Of a DNA stretch of 64,000 nucleotides, positions 45,413 through 56,360 are shown piece after piece (position 1 is the first letter of the stretch; the number at the start of each line of letters is the position of its first letter). The notes under the pieces are model-generated. The model had not been told where the DNA came from and searched no databases. It saw only the letters and a program-made list of their open reading frames with translations. The position numbers and the translations under genes were made by a program. The stretch comes from Massilia phyllostachyos. GTDB taxonomy: Bacteria > Pseudomonadota > Gammaproteobacteria > Burkholderiales > Burkholderiaceae_D. The stretch is from the NCBI RefSeq assembly GCF_021044825.1, contig NZ_JAJNOC010000001.1, forward strand, positions 62,001-126,000, in the 5' to 3' direction.

Positions 45413-46441
45413 ATGTACGTAGTTCGTCCGGTAGAACGCGCGGATGTCGGCGCCCTCGAAGCACTCGGGGCGGTGTCGATCCCGGGCCTGCACACGCTGC
45501 CGCGCACGCGCGAAGCGATCGTCGCGGCGGTCGAGCGCTCGATCGCCTCCTTCGCCGCCCACGTCGACATCCCCAGCGAAGAGTCCTACCAGTTCGTGCT
45601 GGAAGACCTGCGCTCGCGCGAGGTGGTCGGCACCGCCGCCATCCACGCCTCGGCCGGCTCGAACGGCACCTATTTCGCCTTCCGCAACGACGTGATCCAG
45701 CAGGTCTCGCGCGACCTGAACATCAGCCACAGCGTGCATGCGCTGACCCTGTGCTCGGAGCTCACCGCCTGCTCGCACCTGTCGGGCTTCTACATCCGCC
45801 ACCGCGAGACCGCCGGCTTCGAGGCCGCGCTGCTGTCGCGCGCGCGCCTGCTGTACGCGATGCAGGCGCCGCACCGCTTCGGCGACCGCTTCTTCGTGCC
45901 GCTGGCCGGCGTCACCGACGGCAACGGCCAGTCGGCGTTCTGGAATGCGCTGGGCCGCAAGTTCTTCAAGATGGACTTCCTGGAAGCCGAGCGCGTGATC
46001 GACGGCGCCCGCAACCGCACCCTGATCGTCGAGCTGATGCCGCACTACCCGGTCTACGTGCCGCTGCTGCCGGAAGACGCCCAGGCCGTGCTCGGCCAGA
46101 TCCACCCGAGCGGCCAGCTGGCCTTCAAGCTGCTGACCCAGGAAGGCTTCGAGGCTGACGAATACATCGACATCTTCGACGGCGGGCCGATCCTGCAGGC
46201 GCACAAGAATTCGCTGCGCTCCTTCTGCGGCTCGCAGCTGCGCCAGGTCGAGAACGCCGGCCGTGCCGCGGGCGCCGAGGAGCTGGTGCACTATGCGGTG
46301 GCCAGCACCGAACAGAATTTCCGCGCCGTGATCGCCGCCTGCCCGGCGGTCGAGACCACGCAGCAGATCTGCCTGCCGCGCGACGCCCAGCAGGCGCTCG
46401 GCGTGAGCGCGGGCGACACCGTCACCTGCGTGCGCATATGA
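45413..46441 (+). CDS. aruF: Arginine/ornithine N-succinyltransferase, alpha subunit
   Basis: A 342-residue AstA-family protein that transfers succinyl from succinyl-CoA to arginine (step 1). Family parts are MYVVRPVERADVGALEALG, VLEDLRSREVVGTAAIHAS, LTLCSELTACSHLSGFYI and FIDIFDGGP-like YIDIFDGGPILQAHK. A second, related gene follows with a four-base overlap or short gap, as in the AruF/AruG pair of Pseudomonas, where the two form a heteromeric enzyme. I give the alpha name by its first position. Confidence 0.88.
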   Translation: MYVVRPVERADVGALEALGAVSIPGLHTLPRTREAIVAAVERSIASFAAHVDIPSEESYQFVLEDLRSREVVGTAAIHASAGSNGTYFAFRNDVIQQVSRDLNISHSVHALTLCSELTACSHLSGFYIRHRETAGFEAALLSRARLLYAMQAPHRFGDRFFVPLAGVTDGNGQSAFWNALGRKFFKMDFLEAERVIDGARNRTLIVELMPHYPVYVPLLPEDAQAVLGQIHPSGQLAFKLLTQEGFEADEYIDIFDGGPILQAHKNSLRSFCGSQLRQVENAGRAAGAEELVHYAVASTEQNFRAVIAACPAVETTQQICLPRDAQQALGVSAGDTVTCVRI

Positions 46442-46452
46442 GAGAGGACGAC

Positions 46453-47487
46453 ATGCTCGTTATCCGTGCAGTACAAACCGCCGACCTGGACGCCCTGATC
46501 GAGATGGCGCGCCAGGCCGGCAGCGGCATGACCACCCTCAAGCCGGACCGCAAGATGCTGGGCGACCGCGTCGCCACCGCGGTCGCCTCCTTCAACCAGA
46601 CCATCCCGCCCGAGCAGCGCGACTACATGTTCGTGCTCGAGCACACGGGCGACGGCAGCATCGCCGGCGTCTGCGCGATCAAGGGCGCGGTCGGCCTCAC
46701 CGAGCCGTTCTACAACTACCGCATCGGCACCCTGGTGCACTGCAGCCGCGAACTGAACGTGTTCACGCGCATGGAGACCCTGTACCTGTCGAACGACCTG
46801 ACCGGCGCCTCGGAGCTGTGCTCGCTGTTCCTGCTGCCGCAGTACCGCGCCGGCTTCAACGGCAAGTGGCTCTCCAAGAGCCGCTTCCTGTTCATCGCCC
46901 AGTTCCAGCAGCTGTTCACCGAGAAGATCATCGCCGAGATGCGCGGCTACCAGGACGAGCACGGCGTCTCGCCCTTCTACGAGGGCCTGGGCCGCCACTT
47001 CTTCAAGATGGACTTCGACCACGTCGACGGCCTCACCGCGATCGGCAAGAAGTCCTTCATCGCCGAACTGATGCCGCGCCAGCCGCTGTACGTCGACTAC
47101 CTGCCGGAGTCGGCGCGCGAGGTGATCGGCAAGGTCCACACCTCGACCCAGCCGGCCAGGAAGCTGCTGGAAAACGAGGGCATGCACTACGAAGGCTACG
47201 TCGACATTTTCGACGCCGGCCCGGTGCTGCAGGGCCGCGTGTCCGAGCTACGCGCGGTGCGCGACTCGGTGCTGGCGGTGGCCGAGGAAGCGGCGCCCGA
47301 GGAGGAGACCGAACACCTGCTGGTGTCGAACACCCGCCTGGCCGATTTCCGCATGATCCTGACCCGCGGCGTGCCCGGCGCCGCCCGCATCGCACTGAGC
47401 GCCCACGAGCTGTCGCAACTGCGTGTGCAGGCCGGCGACGAGGTGCGCACGCTGCCCCTCACCACAAGGAAGAACGCGCATGCCTAA
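46453..47487 (+). CDS. aruG: Arginine N-succinyltransferase, beta subunit
   Basis: A 344-residue second AstA paralogue (MLVIRAVQTADLDALIEMAR, TLYLSNDLTGASELCSLFLL, LGRHFFKMDFDHVDG, YVDIFDAGPVLQGRV). I place the start at the ATG at 46453, with GAGAGGA just upstream. An ATG at 46438 overlapping the previous stop is an alternative. The two subunits share about the same length and motifs, pointing to a duplication. The stop overlaps the astD start by eight bases. Confidence 0.88.
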   Translation: MLVIRAVQTADLDALIEMARQAGSGMTTLKPDRKMLGDRVATAVASFNQTIPPEQRDYMFVLEHTGDGSIAGVCAIKGAVGLTEPFYNYRIGTLVHCSRELNVFTRMETLYLSNDLTGASELCSLFLLPQYRAGFNGKWLSKSRFLFIAQFQQLFTEKIIAEMRGYQDEHGVSPFYEGLGRHFFKMDFDHVDGLTAIGKKSFIAELMPRQPLYVDYLPESAREVIGKVHTSTQPARKLLENEGMHYEGYVDIFDAGPVLQGRVSELRAVRDSVLAVAEEAAPEEETEHLLVSNTRLADFRMILTRGVPGAARIALSAHELSQLRVQAGDEVRTLPLTTRKNAHA

Positions 47488-48949
47488 CCTTTCGAACTTC
47501 ATCGACGGCGCCTGGCTCGCCGGCAGCGGCCGCGAACTGGCCACCATCGACCCGTCCACCGGCCGCCAGACCTGGACCAGCAACGAATCCACGAGCGAGG
47601 ACGTGGCCCGCGCCGTCGCCGCCGCGCGCGCATCCTTCGAAGCCTGGGCGCTGACCCCGCTCGAAGAGCGCATCGCGGTCGCCACGCGCTTCCGCGACCT
47701 GCTGAAGGAAAACAGCGAGGAGCTGGCCGCCACCATCGCCGAGGAAGTCGGCAAGCCGCTGTGGGAAGCGCGCACCGAAGTGACGACCATGGCGAACAAG
47801 ATCGACATCTCGGTCCAGTCCCACGGCAGCCGCACCGGCGAAACCCAAGCGAAGGTCGCCGACGGCAACGCCGTGCTGCGCCACCGTCCGCACGGCGTGT
47901 TCGCCGTCTACGGCCCCTACAACTTCCCCGGCCACCTGCCGAACGGCCACATCGTGCCGGCCCTGATCGCGGGGAACACCGTGGTGTTCAAGCCGAGCGA
48001 ATACGCGCCGCGCACCGCGGTGAAAACCGTGCAGCTGTGGGAGCGGGCCGGCCTGCCGCAAGGTGTGCTGAACCTGGTCAACGGCGGCCGCGAGACCGGC
48101 GTGGCGCTTGGCCAGAATGGCGATATCGACGGCATCCTGTTCACCGGCAGCAGCCAGACCGGCACGGCCCTGCACAAGCAGTTCGGCGGCCAGCCGGGCA
48201 AGATGCTGGCGCTGGAAATGGGCGGGAACAACCCGCTGGTGGTGTGGGACGTCAGTGATATCGACGCCGCCGTCCACCACACCGTGATGTCCGCCTTCAT
48301 CTCGGCCGGCCAGCGCTGCACCTGCGCGCGCCGCCTGATCATCCAGGACACGCCGCAGGCGCAAGCCTTCCTTGATCGCCTGGTGGAAGTGGCGTCGAAA
48401 CTGCAGGTCGGCGCCTCGAACGCCGAGCCGCAGCCCTTCATGGGCCCCGTGGTATCGAGCGCCGTGGCCGCACGCCTGGTGCAGGCGCAGGCCGAGATGG
48501 CGGCCAAGGGCGGCAAGGTGCTGCTGCAGATGCGGCAGCCCGACCCGAACGCCGGTTTCGTCACGGCCGGCATCGTCGACACCACCGACGCGCAAGGCAT
48601 CCCGGATGAAGAGTGGTTCGGCCCCCTGCTGCAGGTGATCCGCGTGAAGGACTTCGACGCCGCCCTGCGTGCCGCCAACGCCACCGAATTCGGCCTGGCC
48701 GCGGCATTGCTGTCGCCGTCCGAAGACCTGTGGAAGCGCTTCGCCGTGCGCGCCCGCGCCGGCATCGTCAACTGGAACCGCCCGACCACCGGCGCGGCCA
48801 GCTCGGCGCCCTTCGGCGGCGTCGGTAAATCGGGCAACCACCGCCCGAGCGCCTACTATGCCGCGGATTACTGCGCCTACCCGGTCGCCTCGATCGAGAC
48901 GGCCGAACTCGAAATGCCGGCCAAGCTGTCGCCCGGCCTGACTTTCTAA
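47480..48949 (+). CDS. astD: Succinylglutamate-semialdehyde dehydrogenase
   Basis: A 489-residue NAD-dependent aldehyde dehydrogenase, step 4 of the AST pathway. It shows the cofactor region [33 protein letters not shown], the catalytic Glu in [15 protein letters not shown] and the catalytic Cys in [13 protein letters not shown] use the ATG at 47480, which matches the family N-terminus. Confidence 0.94.
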   Translation: MPNLSNFIDGAWLAGSGRELATIDPSTGRQTWTSNESTSEDVARAVAAARASFEAWALTPLEERIAVATRFRDLLKENSEELAATIAEEVGKPLWEARTEVTTMANKIDISVQSHGSRTGETQAKVADGNAVLRHRPHGVFAVYGPYNFPGHLPNGHIVPALIAGNTVVFKPSEYAPRTAVKTVQLWERAGLPQGVLNLVNGGRETGVALGQNGDIDGILFTGSSQTGTALHKQFGGQPGKMLALEMGGNNPLVVWDVSDIDAAVHHTVMSAFISAGQRCTCARRLIIQDTPQAQAFLDRLVEVASKLQVGASNAEPQPFMGPVVSSAVAARLVQAQAEMAAKGGKVLLQMRQPDPNAGFVTAGIVDTTDAQGIPDEEWFGPLLQVIRVKDFDAALRAANATEFGLAAALLSPSEDLWKRFAVRARAGIVNWNRPTTGAASSAPFGGVGKSGNHRPSAYYAADYCAYPVASIETAELEMPAKLSPGLTF

Positions 48950-48956
48950 GCACGAT

Positions 48957-50300
48957 ATGCGTACCGCTCGCGAATACAACTTCGACGGCCTGGTCGGCCC
49001 ATCCCACAACTACGCCGGCCTCTCCTTCGGCAACGTCGCCTCCTTCAGCAATGTGAGGAGCGCCTCGAACCCGCGCCAGGCCGCCCTGCAGGGCCTGGCC
49101 AAGATGCGGGCCCTGGCCGCGCGCGGCTTCGCGCAAGCCGTGATGCCGCCGCAGGCACGCCCCAACTTCCGCCTGCTGCGCCGCATTGGTTTTTCTGGCA
49201 CCGACGCCGACGTGCTGTCCCACGCCTGGCGCGAAGCGCCGGTGATCCTGGCCTGTGCTTACTCGGCGGCGCCGATGTGGACCGCGAACGCGGCCACCGT
49301 CAGTCCCTCGGCCGACTCGCAGGACGGCCGCGTGCACTTCACCGCCGCGAACCTGAACAACAAGCTGCACCGCTCGGAAGAGCACGTGCAGGCCACCCGC
49401 ACCCTGCGCGCCATCTTCGGCGACAGCAACCGCTTCGTGGTGCACGACGCGCTGCCGCCGGTGCCGGCCTTCGGCGACGAGGGCGCGGCCAACCACACCC
49501 GTTTCGCGGCCTCGCACGGCGCGGCCGGCGTGGAGTTCTTCGTCTACGGCCGCGTCGAATTCGACCCCTCGGCCCCGGCGCCGAAAAAATACCCGGCGCG
49601 CCAGACCCTGGAAGCATCGGCGGCGGTCGCGCGCCTGCACGGCCTCGACCCGGCGCGCACCGTGTTCGCCTCGCAGAACCCGGACGTGATCGACCAGGGC
49701 GTGTTCCACAACGACGTGATCGCGGTCGGCAACGGCAACGTGCTGTTCTACCATGACCAGGCCTTCTTCGACGAGGCCGCGACGCTGGACGCCCTGCGCC
49801 GCGCCATGGGCGCCGTCGACACCGACCTGCTGCCGGTGCGCGTGGCGAGCGGCGAGGTGCCGGTGGCGGACGCCGTGGCCAGCTACCTGTTCAACAGCCA
49901 GCTGCTCACCAAGCCGGACGGCCGCATGGCCCTGGTGGTGCCGCACGAATGCCGTGAGAACGCAGCGGTGGCGCGCTACCTGAACGGCCTGGTGGCCAGT
50001 GGCGGCCCGATCGACGAACTGATCGAGTTCGACCTGCGCCAGAGCATGCGCAACGGCGGCGGGCCTGCCTGCCTGCGCCTGCGCGTGGCGCTGACCGACG
50101 AGGAAGCGGCGGCCATGCACGGCGGCGTGATCATGACCGAGGAGCTGTATGCGCGCCTGGTGGCCTGGGTCGAGCGCCACTACCGCGACCGGGTCGAGCC
50201 GAAGGACCTGGCCGACCCGCAGCTGGCGCTCGAATGCATGGCCGCGCTGGAGGAGCTGGAACGCCTTCTCGGCCTGCCCGGCCTGTACGACCTTTCGTAA
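48957..50300 (+). CDS. astB: N-succinylarginine dihydrolase
   Basis: A 447-residue enzyme of the guanidino-group-modifying fold that turns succinylarginine into succinylornithine, CO2 and two ammonia (step 2). The N-terminus [20 protein letters not shown] is diagnostic; active-site candidates are the His in [10 protein letters not shown] and the Cys in ACLRLRVAL. It starts seven bases after astD. A gap of 184 bases then separates it from gdhB. Confidence 0.95.
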   Translation: MRTAREYNFDGLVGPSHNYAGLSFGNVASFSNVRSASNPRQAALQGLAKMRALAARGFAQAVMPPQARPNFRLLRRIGFSGTDADVLSHAWREAPVILACAYSAAPMWTANAATVSPSADSQDGRVHFTAANLNNKLHRSEEHVQATRTLRAIFGDSNRFVVHDALPPVPAFGDEGAANHTRFAASHGAAGVEFFVYGRVEFDPSAPAPKKYPARQTLEASAAVARLHGLDPARTVFASQNPDVIDQGVFHNDVIAVGNGNVLFYHDQAFFDEAATLDALRRAMGAVDTDLLPVRVASGEVPVADAVASYLFNSQLLTKPDGRMALVVPHECRENAAVARYLNGLVASGGPIDELIEFDLRQSMRNGGGPACLRLRVALTDEEAAAMHGGVIMTEELYARLVAWVERHYRDRVEPKDLADPQLALECMAALEELERLLGLPGLYDLS

Positions 50301-50484
50301 CACCCAAGCGCCGTACGGATCGTGGGTGACCGCGTCCTTACGGCATGTTCTAATACCGGATTGACGCGCGGGCGGGGAGCCGGCGCACGGCATTCGGACG
50401 GGAGACCCCCGTCCAACTAAGGCAGGGGCAGCGCGCAGCCACAAGCAGGAACGCGCCCAGGCACACAAACTTTGGAGAAGCAAG

Positions 50485-53400
50485 ATGAACGACATGTCTC
50501 AAGATTTGCGCAACCAGACGCTTACCCTGGTCAACGCAAACCACGCCGGCGATACCAAGCAGGTCGGCGCCCTGGTCAGCGCCTGGCTCGGATCGCTCGA
50601 CGACGAGGACCTGGCCGGCACCGCGCCCGCCAGCCTGGCGCCGGTGCTGTGGGAAGGGTTCTCGCAACTGGCCAGGCGCACCGCGCCCGGCTGCCAGATC
50701 GCGCAGATGCGCTACGCCGACGCGCGCGGCGGCATGGCGACCGCGCTGCTGATCCTGAATGACGACATGCCTTACCTGGTCGATTCCTTCGTCATGGCCC
50801 TGCGCAAGGAGCGCCAGAGCGCCGCCGGCGTGATGAATGCCGTGCTGCCGGTGCGCCGTGACGCCGACGGCGCCGCGGTCTCGGTCGGCGAAGCCGGCGC
50901 GCCGCTGGAATCGATCGTGCTGATCCTGATGAGCGACGAGCTCGAATTCTCCGAACTGGATTCCCTGACCGCGCGCATTCGCATGGTCGCCAACGACGCC
51001 GCCGTCGTGCACCGCGACGCCGTCAAGATGGCCGACCGCATGACCGCCGTCGCCGCGGCCGCCGCGCAAGCCGGCAGCGCCGAAGGCCAGGAAGTGGCCG
51101 CCTTCCTCGAGTGGGCCAAGAACGAAGGCTTCGAACCCTTCGGCTACGCCTATTACATGGTCAAGGAAGGCGTGCGCGAACTCGAACGCGACGTTCCGAG
51201 CCGCGTCGGCGTGCTGGCCGACACCGGCCACCCGGTCTACGGCACTTGCCTGGCCAACATCCCGGGCGACTTCGAAACCCTGTCGCGCCGCGCCGACACC
51301 CTGTCGATCGTGAAAGCCGACGTCGAAGGCACCCTGCACCGCGACCAGCCGCTCGACTTCATCGGCGTGCGCGACACCGACGCCCAGGGCAAGATCCTCG
51401 GCGAGCACTGCTTCGTCGGCCTGTTCACCCGCGCCGCCACCGCGACCCCGCTGGCGCGCCTGCCGTTCGCGCGCGGCCGCGTGGCCAAGGTGCTGTCGAT
51501 CGCCGGCGTGCGCCAGGAAGGCTTCCGCGCCGAGAAGTTCGTCGAGATCCTCGAGTCGCTGCCGCGCACCGAAGCGCTGGAAGCCGATCCGGAATGGCTG
51601 GCCCAGGTGTGCTCCTCGGTGGTGTCGCTGTACAAGCAGCCGCGCCCGAAGGTGTTCGCGCGCCGCGACGTGTATGCGCGCCACCTGAACGTGCTGGTCT
51701 ACCTGCCGCGCGAGCGCTACAGCGCCGCCGTGGCCGCGAGCCTGGCCTCGGCCCTCAAGGACAGCTCGGGCGCCAGTGACGTGCGCGTGCAGACCCTGGT
51801 GGCCGATGGCCCGCTGGCGCGCGTCTACCTGATCGCCCACGCCGCGCGCTACCCGCTGGACCTGGAAACCGACATCCAGCAGCCACTGCTGTCGGTGCTG
51901 GACGGCTGGCACGACCGCTTCGCCGCCGCCACCAACACCATCGAAGACGGCGCGCTGCGCGGCAGCCTGCGCAAGCTCGGCGCCAACCTGCCGGTCAGCT
52001 TCGTCACCAACACCGCGCCGGAAACCGCCTTCCGCGACCTGCAGGCCCTGCTGAACAAGGGCCAATCGGACCGCGTCGCCGTGCGCGTGGAACCGGGCGA
52101 CGACGCCAACGGCATCGACGCCTCGATCCGCATGTACTCGGGCGAGACCGTGCCGTCGCTGTCGCGCATCCTGCCGGCCCTGCAGAACGCCGGCATCGCC
52201 GTGGACCGCGAACAGACCTGGACCATCAAGGCCGCCGACGGCAGCATCCACAACGTCACCGCGCTGGCCGTGGACGACGAGAGCGGCGCCAAGCTGGTCA
52301 AGCAGGGCATCATCCCGGTGGCCGAGGAGCTGTTCACCGCCCTGTTCAACAACGACGCCGAAGACGGCCGCATGAACGGCCTGACCATCGAAGGCGGCCT
52401 GTCGATGCGCGAAGTGCAGCTGGTGCGCGCCTACATCAGCTACTGGCGCCAGCTCGGCTCCAAGTTCTCGGTGCGCTACATGGCGGAAACGCTGCGCACC
52501 CAGCCGGCCCTGGTGAAGGAATTCGTCACCGCCTTCCTGCTGCGCTTCGATCCGAAGCTGAGCGACTCCGAGCACGCCGCCGGCACCGCCAAGCTGGCGG
52601 CCCTGCGCACCGGCCTGTCGAACGTGAACCACGCCGACACCGAGGAAATCATGGCGGCGCTGGTCGACCTGGCCCTGGCCACCGTACGCACCAACTATTT
52701 CCAAAATGACGGCGAGAAGATCATCTTCAAGGTCGACACCAGCAACCTGGTGCTGGCGCCGGAACCGCGTCCTTACCGCGAGATCTACGTGTTCTCGCGC
52801 CGCTTCGAAGGCGTGCACCTGCGCGGCGGCCCGGTTGCCCGCGGCGGCCTGCGCTGGTCGGACCGCATGGAAGACTACCGCACCGAGGTGCTCGGCCTGG
52901 TCAAGGCCCAGATGGTGAAGAACGCCGTCATCGTGCCGGCCGGCTCCAAGGGCGGCTTCGTGTGCAAGCAGATGCCGACCGGCGCCCCGCGTGAAGTGGT
53001 GGCGGCGGAAGGCGAATCGGTGTACCGCCTGTTCATCTCCAGCCTGCTGGAAGTGACCGACAACCGCGTGCGCGGCGCCATCGTCCCGCCGGAGAACACC
53101 GTGCGCTATGACCAGGACGACCCCTACCTGGTGGTGGCCGCCGACAAGGGCACCGCGACCTTCTCCGACATCGCCAACAGCATCGCCGTCAAGCGTGGCT
53201 TCTGGCTGGGCGACGCTTTTGCCTCGGGCGGCTCGAACGGCTACGACCACAAGAAGATGGGCATCACCGCCAAGGGCGCCTTCGAAGCGGTCAAGCGCCA
53301 CTTCTATGAACTGGGCCACGACATGACGACCACCCCGATCACCGTGGTCGGCGTGGGCGACATGTCGGGCGACGTGTTCGGCAACGGCGTGCTGCTGTCG

Positions 53401-55188
53401 CGCCAGCTCAAACTGGTGGCGGCCTTCGACCACCGCCACATCTTCCTGGATCCGAACCCGGACGTCGCGGTGTCGTTCAAGGAACGCGAGCGCATGTTCG
53501 CGCTGCCGCGCTCCTCGTGGGAAGACTATGACAAGTCGCTGATCTCGCAGGGCGGCGGCGTGTTCCCGCGCACCGCGCGTTCGATCGAGCTGTCGCCGGA
53601 AATCCGCGCGGCGCTGGACATCAAGGAATCGTCGCTGTCGCCGGAAGAGCTGATGCACCGCATCCTGCTGGCGCCGGTCGACCTGTTCTACAACGGCGGC
53701 ATCGGCACCTACATCAAGGCCTCGAGCGAGACCCACGCGCAAGTGAAGGACCGCGCCAACGACCGCATCCGCGTCAGCGGCAACGAGCTGCGCTGCAAGG
53801 TGGTGGCCGAAGGCGGCAACCTGGGCGCGACCCAGGCCGGCCGTATCGAATTCGCGCTGGCCGGCGGCCGCATCTTCACCGATGCGATCGACAACTCGGC
53901 GGGTGTGGATTGCTCCGACCACGAAGTCAACATCAAGATCTGGCTCGACACCGAAGTCAATGCGGGCGAGCTGTCGGAAGATGATCGCAACCGCGTGCTG
54001 AACGAGATGACCGGCGCCGTGGAAGACCTGGTCCTGCGCGACAACACGCTGCAGACCCACCTGCTCACCCGCGAAGTGCAGGCGCAGGCCGCCGCTTCGG
54101 TGGTCGACGGCTACGCGGCCTTGATCACGAACCTGGAAGGCGAGGGCGCGGTCAACCGCGAGCTGGAACAGCTGCCGAGCGATACCGAGCTGCAGCGCCG
54201 CAAGGCGCTGGGCCTGGGCCTCTCCGCGCCGGAACTGGCGGTGGTCATCGCCAACGTCAAGAACCGCTTCAAGCGCACCCTGTCGGCGATCGACCTGACC
54301 GGCGAGAGCTGGGCCGATTCGCTGCTGCGTCCTTACTTCCCGGCCCAGCTGGTCGCCACCCGCGATCCGCTGAACCACCCGCTGGCCAACGCCATCCTGG
54401 CGACCGTGCTGGCCAACGAAGCGGTCAACCGCTGCGGACCGCTGATGCTGCGCGACCTGGCGGCCGAGCACCACGTCGACGAGACCGAAGTGGTCAAGGC
54501 CTGGGCCCGCGCGTGGTCGGCGCTGCACCTGGCGCCGGTGTTCGACGCCCTCGACGCCGATGCGCTGCGTGTGCCGCGCGACGTCTCGATGATGGTCGAC
54601 GCGCGCACCCGTGCGCTGCTGCGCGCCGTGATGGAGGGCGTGCTGTCGCTCCCAAGCGGCGCCGACGGCATGGCCGAGCTGTCCACGCTGTTCGGCCAGG
54701 CCGACCAGCTGCGTTCACTCACCCCGGCCCGTTCCGAAGCCGATGGCCACGGCAGCCTGCCGTCCGACTTCACCGCGGCCTGGAAGGCGGTCGAGACCAT
54801 CGAGTCGCTGGCCACCTTCCTGTTCGCGGCGGTGTCGGTGCAGCGTCCGAGCGGCATGAGCCTGGCCCAGTTCCTGCAGGTCGGCATGCTGCTGCGCCAG
54901 CAGGCCGGCATCGACATGCTCGAGCGCGGCCTGAAGCTGCCGGCCCAGAGCAAGTCGCAGGAACAGCTGCGCAACTACGCGATGCAGGCCCTGCGCCGCA
55001 CCCAGCAGCGCCTGCTGCTGCAGGTGATCGCGCAGGCCGGCACCAGCGGCGATGCGCAGGCGGCCGTCAAGGCGGTCACCGAAGCGCGCGGCCTGACCGG
55101 CTTCGCACAGCCGGTGGACCTGGAGCAGGCGATGCTGGACGTGTGGGCGCTGTCGGAAGGTTCGAATCCGGACCGTCTGGCTGCGTAA
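50485..55188 (+). CDS. gdhB: NAD-specific glutamate dehydrogenase, 180-kDa class
   Basis: A 1,567-residue enzyme of the giant GDH class that oxidises glutamate to 2-oxoglutarate and ammonia with NAD. About 700 N-terminal residues contain ACT-like regulatory regions (ESIVLILMSDELEFSEL). The catalytic core includes GPVARGGLRWSDRMEDYRTE, VPAGSKGGFVCKQMP with the substrate lysine, and the NAD fold near VGVGDMSGDVFGNG. In Pseudomonas this enzyme is allosterically activated by arginine and its gene is under ArgR. Its place here between astB and astE fits that. GGAG precedes the ATG. A 1,392-codon open frame on the opposite strand is a codon-bias shadow. Confidence 0.95.
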   Translation: MNDMSQDLRNQTLTLVNANHAGDTKQVGALVSAWLGSLDDEDLAGTAPASLAPVLWEGFSQLARRTAPGCQIAQMRYADARGGMATALLILNDDMPYLVDSFVMALRKERQSAAGVMNAVLPVRRDADGAAVSVGEAGAPLESIVLILMSDELEFSELDSLTARIRMVANDAAVVHRDAVKMADRMTAVAAAAAQAGSAEGQEVAAFLEWAKNEGFEPFGYAYYMVKEGVRELERDVPSRVGVLADTGHPVYGTCLANIPGDFETLSRRADTLSIVKADVEGTLHRDQPLDFIGVRDTDAQGKILGEHCFVGLFTRAATATPLARLPFARGRVAKVLSIAGVRQEGFRAEKFVEILESLPRTEALEADPEWLAQVCSSVVSLYKQPRPKVFARRDVYARHLNVLVYLPRERYSAAVAASLASALKDSSGASDVRVQTLVADGPLARVYLIAHAARYPLDLETDIQQPLLSVLDGWHDRFAAATNTIEDGALRGSLRKLGANLPVSFVTNTAPETAFRDLQALLNKGQSDRVAVRVEPGDDANGIDASIRMYSGETVPSLSRILPALQNAGIAVDREQTWTIKAADGSIHNVTALAVDDESGAKLVKQGIIPVAEELFTALFNNDAEDGRMNGLTIEGGLSMREVQLVRAYISYWRQLGSKFSVRYMAETLRTQPALVKEFVTAFLLRFDPKLSDSEHAAGTAKLAALRTGLSNVNHADTEEIMAALVDLALATVRTNYFQNDGEKIIFKVDTSNLVLAPEPRPYREIYVFSRRFEGVHLRGGPVARGGLRWSDRMEDYRTEVLGLVKAQMVKNAVIVPAGSKGGFVCKQMPTGAPREVVAAEGESVYRLFISSLLEVTDNRVRGAIVPPENTVRYDQDDPYLVVAADKGTATFSDIANSIAVKRGFWLGDAFASGGSNGYDHKKMGITAKGAFEAVKRHFYELGHDMTTTPITVVGVGDMSGDVFGNGVLLSRQLKLVAAFDHRHIFLDPNPDVAVSFKERERMFALPRSSWEDYDKSLISQGGGVFPRTARSIELSPEIRAALDIKESSLSPEELMHRILLAPVDLFYNGGIGTYIKASSETHAQVKDRANDRIRVSGNELRCKVVAEGGNLGATQAGRIEFALAGGRIFTDAIDNSAGVDCSDHEVNIKIWLDTEVNAGELSEDDRNRVLNEMTGAVEDLVLRDNTLQTHLLTREVQAQAAASVVDGYAALITNLEGEGAVNRELEQLPSDTELQRRKALGLGLSAPELAVVIANVKNRFKRTLSAIDLTGESWADSLLRPYFPAQLVATRDPLNHPLANAILATVLANEAVNRCGPLMLRDLAAEHHVDETEVVKAWARAWSALHLAPVFDALDADALRVPRDVSMMVDARTRALLRAVMEGVLSLPSGADGMAELSTLFGQADQLRSLTPARSEADGHGSLPSDFTAAWKAVETIESLATFLFAAVSVQRPSGMSLAQFLQVGMLLRQQAGIDMLERGLKLPAQSKSQEQLRNYAMQALRRTQQRLLLQVIAQAGTSGDAQAAVKAVTEARGLTGFAQPVDLEQAMLDVWALSEGSNPDRLAA

Positions 55189-55192
55189 AGCG

Positions 55193-56194
55193 ATGAGCGC
55201 TGCCGACAATCCAGCGCTGCCGGAAGCGGTGCGCGCCCTCGCCGGAGGCGACTTCGGCGCGGTGGCGCAGCGCTTCGCGCAGGCCGGCTTCGCGGTCGGC
55301 CTGCCGGCGCGCGGCATCCTGACGGTGAAGGCGGCCACGCCTTCCGCCGGCCGGCCCGCCGTGCTGGTGTCGGTGGGCGTGCACGGCGACGAGACCGGGC
55401 CGATCGAAATGGTCGCCTGGCTGATCGAAGCCCTGTCGCATACGCCTGCCGCGCTGGCGGTGGACCTGATGCTGTGCGTCGGCAGCATCGACGCCATCGC
55501 CCAGGGCAAGCGCTTCATCGATGCGGACCTGAACCGCATGTTCCGTGCCGAGCGCGGTTCGCTGGCCGGCACCTTCGAGGCCGCGCGCGCCGATGCGATC
55601 ATCGCCGCGACGGTGGACTTCTTCGCCGGCGCCGGGCCGCAGCGCTGGCACCTCGACCTGCACACGGCGATCCGCTCTTCGCACTATCCGATGTTCGCGA
55701 TCGTACCGGAGCTGATTGCCGACGCGCCGCGCCGGGTCTTGATCGACTGGCTGGGCGAGGCGGCGATCGGGGCGGTCATCATGAATCCGAAGTCGGTGGG
55801 CACGTATAGCTACTACTCGGCGGAGCACCACGGGGCGGCGGGTACGACCGTGGAGCTGGGGAAGGTGGGGACGCTGGGGCAGAATGATTTGTCGCAGTTT
55901 GCGGATGCTTCGAAGGCGCTGGATCGGTTGCTGCGTGGGCAGCCGGCTGCGGCGGCCAAGGTGCGGCCGCACGTGTTTGCCACCGCACGGCAGGTGATCA
56001 AGCTGTCGGATGCGTTCAGCATGTCGGTGGGGCGGGAGACGTGGAACTTCACGCCGATGAAGAAGGGTGAAGTGATTGCGACGGATGGCGAGACTGTTTA
56101 TACCGTCGAGCACGATGAAGAGCTGGTTGTTTTCCCCAATCCGGATGTGCGGGTTGGCTTGCGTGCGGGGCTGATGGTTGTTCGTATCGGCTGA
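55193..56194 (+). CDS. astE: Succinylglutamate desuccinylase
   Basis: A 333-residue zinc enzyme of the AstE/aspartoacylase family releasing glutamate and succinate, the last AST step. It shows the zinc motif GVHGDETGPIEM (HxxE), RFIDADLNRMFR, the zinc His in WHLDLHTAIRSSHYPMF, and the catalytic Glu in GAAGTTVELGKVG. It begins four bases after gdhB, so the two share a transcript. Confidence 0.95.
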   Translation: MSAADNPALPEAVRALAGGDFGAVAQRFAQAGFAVGLPARGILTVKAATPSAGRPAVLVSVGVHGDETGPIEMVAWLIEALSHTPAALAVDLMLCVGSIDAIAQGKRFIDADLNRMFRAERGSLAGTFEAARADAIIAATVDFFAGAGPQRWHLDLHTAIRSSHYPMFAIVPELIADAPRRVLIDWLGEAAIGAVIMNPKSVGTYSYYSAEHHGAAGTTVELGKVGTLGQNDLSQFADASKALDRLLRGQPAAAAKVRPHVFATARQVIKLSDAFSMSVGRETWNFTPMKKGEVIATDGETVYTVEHDEELVVFPNPDVRVGLRAGLMVVRIG

Positions 56195-56208
56195 TCGAGC
56201 AAACTTGG

Positions 56209-56280
56209 GTCCCGGCCTGCGCCGGGACGACGTGCTTACACTGTTGGCTTTAAAACCGTCATCCCGGCGCAGGCCGGGAT
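56209..56280. repeat. Two REP-like palindromes after astE
   Basis: GTCCCGGC-ctgc-GCCGGGAC (56209-56228) and ATCCCGGC-gcag-GCCGGGAT (56261-56280), in opposite orientation judged from loop and flanks. They lie in the gap between astE and the flavin oxidoreductase gene. Confidence 0.75.
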
Positions 56281-56360
56281 ACAATTTCTTATCCCGAAGC
56301 CGCGCAGCACGATTTACCCCACAGCGCTAGACTGAGACTTTTGCACCAAGCGGAGGCCTC

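Noticed and set aside
50350-54528. Open frame of 1,392 codons on the minus strand
   Set aside because: It lies opposite gdhB, is low in complexity (rich in His, Arg, Gln, Ala, Gly) and has no domain. It is a codon-bias shadow of the high-GC gene.
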